DNA from: Nocardioidaceae bacterium
GTDB lineage: Bacteria; Actinomycetota; Actinomycetes; Propionibacteriales; Nocardioidaceae
Direction of reading: 5' to 3'
DNA length: 13,371 nt
NCBI GenBank assembly: GCA_013811715.1
Contig: JACCUS010000029.1
Span: 1-13,371 of the forward strand
Shown: piece after piece, positions 7,408-13,371 of the stretch
Position numbering within the stretch: position 1 is the first letter of the stretch
Layout of the letters: the number at the start of each line of letters is the position of its first letter
Notes under the pieces: model-generated
Told to the model about the DNA's origin: nothing
Database searches by the model: none
Seen by the model: only the letters and a program-made list of their open reading frames with translations
Position numbers and translations under genes: made by a program

Positions 7408-7611
7408 ATGCGTAGAGCCCGAGCAGTTGGACTACTCCTCCCCGCGGTGATGTCGATGGGCGTCCTCGCTGTCGGATGTAGCGACGACGGTGGCGACGTC
7501 AGGGAGATCGAGGACGATGGCTCCGGTTCGGGCTCGGGCTCCGGGTCGGGCTCGGGCGAGAGCGGCTCCGGTGAGTCCGGGTCGGGCTCGGGCGAATCGA
7601 GCTCACCGTAG
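7408..7611 (+). CDS. Small Gly-Ser-rich lipoprotein, function unknown
   Basis: A 67-residue predicted lipoprotein. The N-terminus has a basic start (MRRAR), a hydrophobic segment and the lipobox LAVGC, giving a lipidated Cys24. A short acidic stretch (SDDGGDVREIEDD) follows, and then about 30 residues almost purely of Gly, Ser and Glu to the stop. The mature part is thus a flexible, acidic tether without a folded domain. GAAGGA at 7391-7396 serves as ribosome site for the ATG at 7408; a TTG two codons earlier is possible but too close. It is divergent from the iron-transport operon, shares its iron box, and overlaps the open frame of the downstream oxidoreductase. I know no family match. The alternative that it is an out-of-frame leader of the next gene cannot be excluded. 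Confidence 0.65.
   Translation: MRRARAVGLLLPAVMSMGVLAVGCSDDGGDVREIEDDGSGSGSGSGSGSGESGSGESGSGSGESSSP
7519..7602 (+). repeat. Hexanucleotide-like Gly-Ser coding repeat
   Basis: Degenerate tandem repeats of GGCTCS/GGGTCG-type six-base units encode the Gly-Ser tail of the small lipoprotein. Because the unit is six bases, copy-number slippage would change tail length without breaking the frame. Confidence 0.6.
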
Positions 7612-7685
7612 CCGCTGCCGGAAGCTGGCACACCGCCGTCGACAGGCAGCGCGCCGACGGCCGATCATCGGCCCACAGCTGGGAC

Positions 7686-9062
7686 CTGATCGTCCTCGGG
7701 GCCGGTCCCGCCGGCCTCGCGGCTGCCTGGCGAGCCAGCCGCGCCGGGCTGTCGGTCGTCCTGCTGGAGCGTTCCGGCGGCGTCGGCGGGATGTCTGGCA
7801 GTTTCTCCGTCGCCGGCAGCAGGGTCGACTACGGCAGTCACCGGCTGCACCCGAACACCGACCCCAGGGTCCTTGCCGACCTGCAGGGTCTGCTCGGCGA
7901 CGACCTGCAGCTGCGGCCACGCAACGGCCGGTTGCACGTCGGCGACGCCTGGGTCGGCTTTCCGCTGCGGGCGCTTGACCTCGCCCGCAGGCTGCCACCA
8001 GGCCTGTTGGCCAGGATCGGGCTCGACAGCCTGACCAGACCGCTGCGACGGCGCGTGCCCGGCAACTACGCGGAGGCGCTGCGGGGCAGTCTCGGCCCGG
8101 CCCTGTACGAGAGCCTCTACGAGCCGTTCGCGCAGAAGCTCTGGGGGCTGCCCGGCGCCGGACTCGACGTCGAGCAGGCGCGACGACGGGTCACCGCGGA
8201 CACGCCCTGGAAGATCGCCGCCAAGATGTTGCGCCGCGGGCACGGCAACGGCCAGGGGCAGGTCTTCCGCTACCCGGTACGGGGTTTCGGGCAGATCGCT
8301 GAGACGCTTGCCGACGCCGCGGTCGACGCCGGGACAGACCTGCGCCTGGACACGAACGTGACCAGCGTCGAGGTGCTCGACGACCGCGTCCGGCTGACGA
8401 CCGACACCGGTGCGACCCTCAGCGCGCCACAACTGTTCACCACGATCCCGCTCCCGGTGCTGGCCCGCATCACCACCCCGCAACCGCCGGCCGGGGCGCT
8501 GCACGCATCCGCGGGCCTGCGGTTCCGGGCCATGCTGTTGGTGTACGTCGTGCACGACGGCCGACCCTGGACGGCGTACGACGCGCACTACGTGCCGGAC
8601 CCCTCGACACCGGTGACCCGTGTCTCCGAGCCGGCGAACTACCGGGAGTCCAGGCACGACCCGGCCGACTCGACCGTGCTGTGCTTCGAGATCCCGTGCA
8701 GCCTCGACGACGAGGTATGGCACGCGTCGGATGACGATCTGGCCGCTCTGGCGGCCGACACCGTGAGCCGCCTCGGCCTCCCGACGCTACGCGTCGTCGG
8801 CGTCGAGACTCGGCGGCTTCGCCGCGTGTACCCGATCTACACGACCGGCTACCAGCGGCACCTCGAAGGCATCGACTCCTGGGCAGACGAGCTGCCCCGG
8901 GTCACGACGTTCGGCAGGCTGGGCATGTTCGTCCACGACAACAGCCACCACGCGATCGCGATGGCCTACGACGCGGTGGAGGCGCTCGGCGACGAAGGGT
9001 TCGACTCGGCTGCTTGGGCGGCGGCTCGGCGCCGCTTCGCCGGCCACGTCGTCGAGGACTGA
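7686..9062 (+). CDS. FAD-dependent oxidoreductase, UDP-galactopyranose-mutase/protoporphyrinogen-oxidase-like; start unresolved
   Basis: Predicted soluble flavoenzyme with an amine-oxidase/UGM-type fold. The FAD dinucleotide motif GAGPAG, an acidic residue ending the second strand (LLER) and a GGVGG turn come first, then GSHRLHP and YEPFAQKLWGLP. The KLWG segment resembles the KxWG motif of UDP-galactopyranose mutases and of PPOX-like proteins in polysaccharide clusters. The C-terminal MAYDAVEAL is typical of the closing FAD contact. The first ATG in frame (7791) would delete the FAD motif, while the frame is open back to 7575 without ATG, GTG or TTG. The CTG at 7686 is a placeholder start, giving 458 residues. 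Codon use upstream of 7686 still looks coding. The glycosyltransferase neighbours favour a sugar-related role over haem synthesis; the substrate is unknown. Confidence 0.8.
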   Translation: MIVLGAGPAGLAAAWRASRAGLSVVLLERSGGVGGMSGSFSVAGSRVDYGSHRLHPNTDPRVLADLQGLLGDDLQLRPRNGRLHVGDAWVGFPLRALDLARRLPPGLLARIGLDSLTRPLRRRVPGNYAEALRGSLGPALYESLYEPFAQKLWGLPGAGLDVEQARRRVTADTPWKIAAKMLRRGHGNGQGQVFRYPVRGFGQIAETLADAAVDAGTDLRLDTNVTSVEVLDDRVRLTTDTGATLSAPQLFTTIPLPVLARITTPQPPAGALHASAGLRFRAMLLVYVVHDGRPWTAYDAHYVPDPSTPVTRVSEPANYRESRHDPADSTVLCFEIPCSLDDEVWHASDDDLAALAADTVSRLGLPTLRVVGVETRRLRRVYPIYTTGYQRHLEGIDSWADELPRVTTFGRLGMFVHDNSHHAIAMAYDAVEALGDEGFDSAAWAAARRRFAGHVVED

Positions 9063-10696
9063 CCCGCGGTCCGCTGTCGGTGCTCGGTGTTCAGCTCGCG
9101 GTGCACCGCGGGGACGACGCGTCGCAGGTACGTCCCGAGCCGGATGAACGAGGCGCCGGTGCTGCGGAACCGGTACCTGATGGGCACTTCGGCGTAGCGG
9201 AAGCCCTTGCCCAGCAGGTCCAAGGTGAGGATTTGGGCGTAGTTGTAGTCGTGCACGACCTCGGCCTCGGCGGCCGCCTGCGCGGAGAAGGCGCGAAACC
9301 CGCTCTGTCCGTCGGTGATGTCGCGACGGCGGGCCATCCACCCCAGCCAGCGGGAGAGCACCCGGTTGCCGAACCGCCGGCGTCGCAGCATCCGCCCGAT
9401 GTCCCCGGCGAACCGTGACCCGACCACGTAGTCGGCGTCACCGGCGAGGACGGGGGCTGCCACGACGGCCAGATCCTCGGGGAAGTACTCGTCGTCGGCG
9501 TCGAGATAGACGACAGCCGCCGGGCTGACGGCGGCGGCCTCGGCCAGCCCCCGGCGTACCGCGGCGCCGAGCCCGAGGTTCACCGGGTGCCGGATGACCC
9601 GAGCTCCCGCCGCCTCGGCCAGCTCCGCCGACCGGTCCGAGGAACCGTCGTCGACGACGATCGTGGTGACCGCATGGCCGTCGACTTCGGCAGGGATCCG
9701 CTGGACCACGTCGCCGACCGTCTGCTCTTCGTTGTGCACCGGCAAGAAGGCGACCACTGGCGCCGACGGGTCCACCGGCTGTGGCGGGTGGTCGGGCGGG
9801 GTCGCCCCGACGCCGCCGTTCCGAGGCAGCCGCAACCAGCCCCAGTACGTCGGCGCTGGGGCGACGAGCGCGACCGCGCCGACGAGCAGTGAGTAGGCGG
9901 TCTTGACCGCGTGCGTCGTCAGCGCGATAGCGAACGCCTGCTCCGCTGGCACGTCGAAGGAGATGAGCGCCACTGTGGCCGCGGCCTCGTACGACCCGAT
10001 GCCTCCGGGGGTCAGTGCCACGGTCTGCACGGCGATCGTCGCCGCCGTGACCGCGACCGCGGCTGCTGGCGAGATGGCGTGTCCGGCGACCCGGCAGACC
10101 TCCCACACGACCACCGCCTCGAGCGTCCATGCCACCAGCACCGCGGCCCAGGCCGTGGGCGTGGGCCGCCGGACGTCCCCTCCCTGCCGGGCCAGCCGGC
10201 CGATCCAGACCACCCCGACAGCGAGCACGCCGGCCATGGCAGCCAACAGCGGCCAGATCCACCATCCCGCCCGGTCGAGCACGAACGTCGGGGCCGCGAC
10301 CAGCGCCAGCATCACCACCATCAGCAGATCGGCGGCACGAAGCGTCACCGCGGACGCGACCACCGAACCCGTCGGCAGCTCGGTACGCCGCAGCACGCTG
10401 GTCACGCGCAGCGGTTCGCCGAGCCGGAACGGCAAGACGTGGTTGCCCAGCAGGCTGACATGCAACGCCGCCCACGACTGGCCGAGACCCAGACCGGGCA
10501 GCGCGACCCGCCACGCCCAGGCGCGCAACGCGAACGCGGCCGCGTAGCAGCCGAGGGCGACGCTCACGCCGAGAGCATCGGCCCGAAGCGAGCCGAGCAC
10601 ATCGCCGACCGCCCCGGCATCGACGACGGTCGCCAGATAGCCGACAGCCAACCCCAGCACGAGCGCGCCCGCGCCGTACCGCATCCACCGCAGCAC
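8966..10696 (-). CDS. Fusion of LPG-synthase/YbhN-type membrane domain with GT2 glycosyltransferase
   Basis: A 576-residue inner-membrane protein. Residues 1-290 form a multi-helix domain of the lysylphosphatidylglycerol synthase TM/UPF0104 family, with NHVLPFRLGEPLR (85-97) and TPGGIGSYEAA (229-239). A Pro-rich linker (about 291-312) leads to a GT2 domain with PVHNEEQTV (319-327), VVDDGSSD (347-354), NLGLGAAVRRGL (373-384), the metal-binding DAD (399-401) and DGQSGFRAFS (462-471), as in dolichol-phosphate-mannose-synthase-like enzymes. It probably transfers a sugar to a lipid carrier, with the membrane part possibly aiding lipid movement. Start: GTG at 10696 with GGAGG eight bases upstream; the open frame to 11650 is an antisense artefact. 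The last ~35 residues are low-complexity and overlap the oxidoreductase gene antisense. Confidence 0.88.
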   Translation of the reverse strand: MLRWMRYGAGALVLGLAVGYLATVVDAGAVGDVLGSLRADALGVSVALGCYAAAFALRAWAWRVALPGLGLGQSWAALHVSLLGNHVLPFRLGEPLRVTSVLRRTELPTGSVVASAVTLRAADLLMVVMLALVAAPTFVLDRAGWWIWPLLAAMAGVLAVGVVWIGRLARQGGDVRRPTPTAWAAVLVAWTLEAVVVWEVCRVAGHAISPAAAVAVTAATIAVQTVALTPGGIGSYEAAATVALISFDVPAEQAFAIALTTHAVKTAYSLLVGAVALVAPAPTYWGWLRLPRNGGVGATPPDHPPQPVDPSAPVVAFLPVHNEEQTVGDVVQRIPAEVDGHAVTTIVVDDGSSDRSAELAEAAGARVIRHPVNLGLGAAVRRGLAEAAAVSPAAVVYLDADDEYFPEDLAVVAAPVLAGDADYVVGSRFAGDIGRMLRRRRFGNRVLSRWLGWMARRRDITDGQSGFRAFSAQAAAEAEVVHDYNYAQILTLDLLGKGFRYAEVPIRYRFRSTGASFIRLGTYLRRVVPAVHRELNTEHRQRTAGQSSTTWPAKRRRAAAQAAESNPSSPSASTAS

Positions 10697-10726
10697 TGAC
10701 GGTGCCTCCTTGCCGCCGACGACCTG

Positions 10727-10745
10727 TATGGTTAGCCTACCCTTA
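10727..10745. promoter_or_regulatory. Second IdeR/DtxR-like iron box, in divergent glycan-gene promoter region
   Basis: The sequence TATGGTTAGCCTACCCTTA matches the iron-box consensus TTAGGTTAGSCTAACCTAA at 15 of 19 positions. Its core is GGTTAG-C-CTACCC (10730-10742), an inverted repeat with one mismatch. It lies 31-49 bp upstream of the GTG of the flippase-GT2 fusion (minus) and about 42 bp upstream of the GTG of the epimerase (plus), so one site could affect both. It resembles the box at 7341-7359 (shared TAGCCTA core). It is weaker than that site and is a prediction only. Confidence 0.6.
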
Positions 10746-10786
10746 CCCGTTGTCTGGGCGGGCGGGACAGTCGAGGAGGGCCGGCA

Positions 10787-10825
10787 GTGCGTGTGCCACC
10801 AGTACGTGTGCCACCGGTGCGTGTG
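10787..10825 (+). repeat. 15-bp tandem repeat at the epimerase N-terminus
   Basis: The start of the epimerase gene contains about 2.6 copies of GTRCGTGTGCCACCR (units at 10787, 10802 and, partial, 10817), encoding MRVPP-VRVPP-VRV before the Rossmann motif. The unit keeps the reading frame and duplicates possible GTG starts, so start choice could be variable. Confidence 0.7.
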
Positions 10826-11788
10826 GTCGTCACCGGTGCAGCCGGGTTCATCGGGCAGGAGCTCGTCCGAGTGCTCGCCCGACAAGCCGAAGTGACCGGT
10901 ATCGACCGACTGCCGCGGCAGGCGCCGATGCACGTCACCACGATCACCGCGGACCTGCTCGACGACCACCCGGCGGCGCGATCCGCGCTCGGCCGAGCAG
11001 ATGTCGTCTACCACCTGGCCGGCTGCCCCGACGTCCGCGACGCCCGCCCTGACGCCGACATGCACCGGCTGCGCGACAACGGGCTGGCGATGGCCCGGGT
11101 GCTGGCCGCCGTCCGACCGGAGGCTCGGCTGGTCGTGACGTCGTCGTCCTCGGTGTACGGCGGCACCAGCGGTGGCCGGGCCTGTCGCGAGTCGGACCCG
11201 CTCGACCCGCGCGGCGGGTACGCCGCCAGCAAGCAGCTCGTCGAGCAACTGTGCGACGCCTACGCACTGGCCGGCGGTCGAGTGTGCGTCGTCCGGCCCT
11301 TCACGGTCGCCGGACCGGGTCAGCGGCCCGGGATGGCGTTGGCGCGCTGGCTCGCCGCGGCGCAGCAAGGGGCGCCGCTGCGGGTGTTCGGGTCGCTCGA
11401 GCGCAGTCGCGACGTCACCGACGTCCGCGACGTGGTCACTGCCCTGGTCGACCTGGCCGCTGTCGATGTCCGCGGCGTCGTCAACGTCGGCACCGGCACC
11501 GGGCGGACCCTTGGTGAGCTCGTGGCGGCCGTGTCCCGCGCCGTCGGCGTCGAGGTCGCTACGGACGTGGTAGCGGCCGCCGACGTCGAGGTCAGCCACA
11601 CGCTGGCCGACACGGCCAGGCTGCGCGAGCTGGTCGGCTGGGTCCCGCACACGGACATCGACGACCTGCTCGCCCGTCAGCTGGCCGCGGGCTCCAGCGC
11701 AGCCTGGAGCAGTGCCGACACCCGCCCCAGCGCCGCCCGGAAAAGTGCTGTCTCCGGCCGAAGCAGCGAGCTGCTCGCGGGCCGATGA
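10787..11788 (+). CDS. NAD-dependent nucleotide-sugar epimerase/dehydratase (extended SDR)
   Basis: Cytosolic extended short-chain dehydrogenase of the kind acting on UDP- or dTDP-sugars. The 333-residue product has the NAD motif GAAGFIG (17-23), an acidic Asp40 at the end of the second strand, a Ser cluster with SSVYGG (121-126) and the catalytic YAASK (Tyr145, Lys149). RPFTVAGPGQRPG later in the chain fits the substrate-binding part. GAGGAGG at 10773-10779, seven bases before the GTG at 10787, supports this start. Roughly the last 35 residues are Ser/Ala-rich and extend beyond the normal fold. The stop overlaps the next ATG by four bases. With a UDP-glucose dehydrogenase in the same operon, a UDP-glucuronate epimerase or decarboxylase is possible, but the exact reaction cannot be read. 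Confidence 0.88.
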   Translation: MRVPPVRVPPVRVVVTGAAGFIGQELVRVLARQAEVTGIDRLPRQAPMHVTTITADLLDDHPAARSALGRADVVYHLAGCPDVRDARPDADMHRLRDNGLAMARVLAAVRPEARLVVTSSSSVYGGTSGGRACRESDPLDPRGGYAASKQLVEQLCDAYALAGGRVCVVRPFTVAGPGQRPGMALARWLAAAQQGAPLRVFGSLERSRDVTDVRDVVTALVDLAAVDVRGVVNVGTGTGRTLGELVAAVSRAVGVEVATDVVAAADVEVSHTLADTARLRELVGWVPHTDIDDLLARQLAAGSSAAWSSADTRPSAARKSAVSGRSSELLAGR

Positions 11789-13254
11789 GCGCGACGACGA
11801 CGCCGATCTCGCCGGTCACGGCTGCGCGTTTCTCGCCGCCCCCCACGGCAGCCCGGCTCCGGTTCGCGGTGGCTGTGGTCGGCGCGGTGGGCGCGTTGTC
11901 GTCCGCGCTGGGCATCGGGGTGTTGTCGTCGTGGGACGGTCACTCCTCGGCAGACGAGACGCAGTACCTCCTCACGGCTCTGTCGCTCGCCGAAGACGGT
12001 GACCTCGACATCTCCGACGAGTTGGCCGCCGAGCGTTGGCGTGAGTTCCGGTTCGACGAGCCGCCCGTGCAGACCCGGGTCCTCGACGACGGCCGCCAGG
12101 TCAGCCCGCACGACCCGCTGCTGCCGACGCTGGTCGCCGTACCGACGGGCTTGGGCGGCTGGGTTGGGGCGAAGCTGACCCTCTGCCTGCTGGCCGGCGT
12201 GCTCGCCGGGCTCACTGTGTGGGGGGCCGTGCGTCGCTTCGAGGTCCCGCTCCGGGTGGCGGCGGTGGGGGTGGGGGTCGCGGCCGCGTCGGCGCCGTTC
12301 GCGGTGTACGGCAACCAGATCTACCCCGAGCTGCCGGCCGCGCTGGCGGTGACCGCATCGACGCTGGCGGCCACCGGGCCGCTCCGGCGACGCGGGTTGG
12401 TGGCAGTGGTCGTGGCCGTCACGCTGCTGCCCTGGCTGTCGGTGAAGTACGCCCCGGTGGCGGCCGCGCTCTTCGTGGTGGCGGCGGTGCGCTGGTGGAG
12501 AGCCGAGCAGCGGCGCGACGTGATCGTGGCGGGCGGGGTGCTGGCCGCCATGGCGGCGGGATATCTGCTGGTGCACCAGCTGCTCTGGGGCGGTTGGACC
12601 GTGTACGCAACCGGTGACCATTTCGTGTCCACGGGCGAGTTCTCGGTCGTCGGGGTCTCACCCGACTATCTCGGCCGGTCGGTTCGACTCGTCGGCCTGC
12701 TCGTCGACCGCGGCTTCGGTCTGGCGGCGTGGCAGCCGGCCTGGCTCCTGCTGCCCGTGGCGCTCGGCTTCTTGTCGGTACGACGTCGCCACGGCGGGGC
12801 AGGCCCGGCCGGCGCTCGGCCGGCGGGCACTGGCGCGTTGTTGCTCCCGATGGTGGTCGGCTACCTGGTTGCCACGTTCGTGGCGCTGACCATGCACGGC
12901 TACTGGTGGCCAGGTCGCCAGCTGGTCGTCGTGTTGCCGCTGGCGCTGCTGCTGGTGCTGCGGTGGCTGGGCGGGGCTGGTGACCGGGGCCGGCTGGCGG
13001 CGTTGCTGCTCGGGCTCGTCGGGGTGCTGAATTACGCGGGCCTGCTGGTCGACGGGTTCTTGCGCCGGCTGACCTGGGTCTTCGACTTCGAGGGCGTCCG
13101 GGCGCCGTACCAGCTGCTGCGTCCGGTGCTGCCCGACTACCGCAGCGACGGCTTCTGGGCGCTGCACGTCGTCTGGATCGCTGTCCTCGCCGGCCTGGTG
13201 ATGATGGGCCGACGCGCTGCCAGCCAGCTGCCCCGACGGGAGGCGGAGCGATGA
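11785..13254 (+). CDS. Polytopic membrane glycosyltransferase, GT-C-like
   Basis: A 489-residue integral membrane protein with about ten or more hydrophobic helices. After the first helix (about 27-48) comes an extracytoplasmic loop with SSADETQYLLTALSLAEDGD (54-73); the Asp57-Glu58 pair and the spacing to the amphipathic helix and GDLDI resemble the catalytic first loop of GT-C enzymes such as the ArnT/PMT group, which use polyprenyl-phosphate sugars. A later loop has HGYWWPGRQ, also common in this class. It would act on the outer face of the membrane, using a lipid-linked sugar that a GT2 enzyme such as the neighbour could make. Both ends overlap neighbouring genes by ATGA, so it is in an operon. 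Assignment rests on topology and loop motifs, not on a strong signature. Confidence 0.72.
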   Translation: MSATTTPISPVTAARFSPPPTAARLRFAVAVVGAVGALSSALGIGVLSSWDGHSSADETQYLLTALSLAEDGDLDISDELAAERWREFRFDEPPVQTRVLDDGRQVSPHDPLLPTLVAVPTGLGGWVGAKLTLCLLAGVLAGLTVWGAVRRFEVPLRVAAVGVGVAAASAPFAVYGNQIYPELPAALAVTASTLAATGPLRRRGLVAVVVAVTLLPWLSVKYAPVAAALFVVAAVRWWRAEQRRDVIVAGGVLAAMAAGYLLVHQLLWGGWTVYATGDHFVSTGEFSVVGVSPDYLGRSVRLVGLLVDRGFGLAAWQPAWLLLPVALGFLSVRRRHGGAGPAGARPAGTGALLLPMVVGYLVATFVALTMHGYWWPGRQLVVVLPLALLLVLRWLGGAGDRGRLAALLLGLVGVLNYAGLLVDGFLRRLTWVFDFEGVRAPYQLLRPVLPDYRSDGFWALHVVWIAVLAGLVMMGRRAASQLPRREAER

Positions 13255-13371
13255 GAGATGGGCTGGAGACCCCGCGGATCACGGTGATCGGCACCGGCCA
13301 CCTCGGGGCTTGCCAGGCGGCCGGCCTCGCCGAGATGGGTTTCGAGGTCCTCGGGGTCGACAACGACGCCG
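13251..13371 (+). CDS. UDP-glucose/GDP-mannose 6-dehydrogenase family, N-terminal fragment
   Basis: The first 40 residues of a gene cut by the right edge. The sequence contains ITVIGTGHLGACQAAGLAEM and then GFEVLGVDNDA, an N-terminal Rossmann unit with GTGHLG (14-19) and the NAD-ribose-binding Asp37. This pattern is characteristic of UDP-glucose 6-dehydrogenases, which oxidise UDP-glucose to UDP-glucuronate. The ATG at 13251 overlaps the preceding stop by four bases and follows GGAGGCGG (13239-13246). The operon with an epimerase and a membrane glycosyltransferase fits nucleotide-sugar supply for a surface glycan. Other members of the family (UDP-ManNAc or GDP-mannose dehydrogenase) remain possible with only the N-terminus in view. 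Confidence 0.82.
   Translation, partial: MRDGLETPRITVIGTGHLGACQAAGLAEMGFEVLGVDNDA

Noticed and set aside
7519..7602. Gly-Ser repeat as random non-coding low complexity
   Set aside because: It is in frame with a good signal peptide, lipobox and ribosome site, so coding is the better explanation, though not proven.
9438..10688. 416-codon minus-strand frame inside the flippase-GT2 gene
   Set aside because: Out-of-frame shadow rich in Arg and Gly; all domain motifs are in the overlapping 8966-10696 frame.
10697..11650. Upstream extension of the flippase-GT2 frame to 11650
   Set aside because: This stretch is antisense to the epimerase, low in domain content, and bypasses a strong GGAGG-GTG start at 10696.
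12419..13363. 314-codon minus-strand frame opposite the GT-C gene
   Set aside because: Pro/Arg/Ala-rich shadow of a membrane-protein gene with good hydrophobic helices on the plus strand.
1..13371. tRNA/rRNA genes, insertion sequences, integrase or toxin-antitoxin genes
   Set aside because: No tRNA-like clover pattern, no rRNA motifs, and no transposase, recombinase or toxin motifs were recognised in any reading frame.

Overview
The window is GC-rich throughout, with strong G/C preference at third codon positions, GTG starts, ATGA gene overlaps and DtxR/IdeR-type iron boxes. This points to an actinobacterium. The genus cannot be fixed from sequence alone; a member of the Propionibacteriales is a guess.

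Layout. (1) Positions 1-2156, minus strand: a two-gene sulfur unit. It comprises an APS kinase (cysC) carrying a degenerate ATP-sulfurylase-like N-terminal half, then a TauE/SafE-type anion permease that runs off the left edge. (2) Positions 2233-3195, plus strand: an AnsA-like class 3 L-asparaginase, divergent from cysC. (3) Positions 3196-3429: a convergent intergenic gap with about four copies of a 22-bp repeat and a 17-bp direct repeat of the neighbouring gene's 3' end. (4) Positions 3430-7293, minus strand: a ferric-iron ABC importer operon (binding lipoprotein, two-domain permease, ATPase), with ATGA and TGACATG junctions and an IdeR/DtxR-like box upstream. (5) Positions 7408-7611, plus strand: a 67-residue lipoprotein with a Gly-Ser tail, sharing the iron box divergently. 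(6) About 7686-9062, plus strand: an FAD oxidoreductase of the UDP-galactopyranose-mutase/protoporphyrinogen-oxidase-like fold. It has no canonical start codon that would include its FAD motif. (7) Positions 8966-10696, minus strand: a fusion of an LPG-synthase/YbhN-type membrane domain and a GT2 glycosyltransferase, overlapping the oxidoreductase tail to tail by 97 bp. (8) Positions 10787 to the right edge, plus strand: an operon of NAD-dependent sugar epimerase, GT-C-like membrane glycosyltransferase and the start of a UDP-glucose 6-dehydrogenase, joined by two ATGA overlaps. A second iron-box-like palindrome (10727-10745) lies between (7) and (8).

Reading: the left part is housekeeping sulfur and nitrogen metabolism plus iron import. 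The right part looks like a cell-surface glycan module: nucleotide-sugar dehydrogenase and epimerase, a UGM-like flavoenzyme, lipid-linked sugar transfer by GT2, and outward-facing transfer by GT-C. The most interesting possibility is that this glycan module is under iron control, because iron-box-like sites stand at both of its promoter regions. That is an inference from two sites and is untested.
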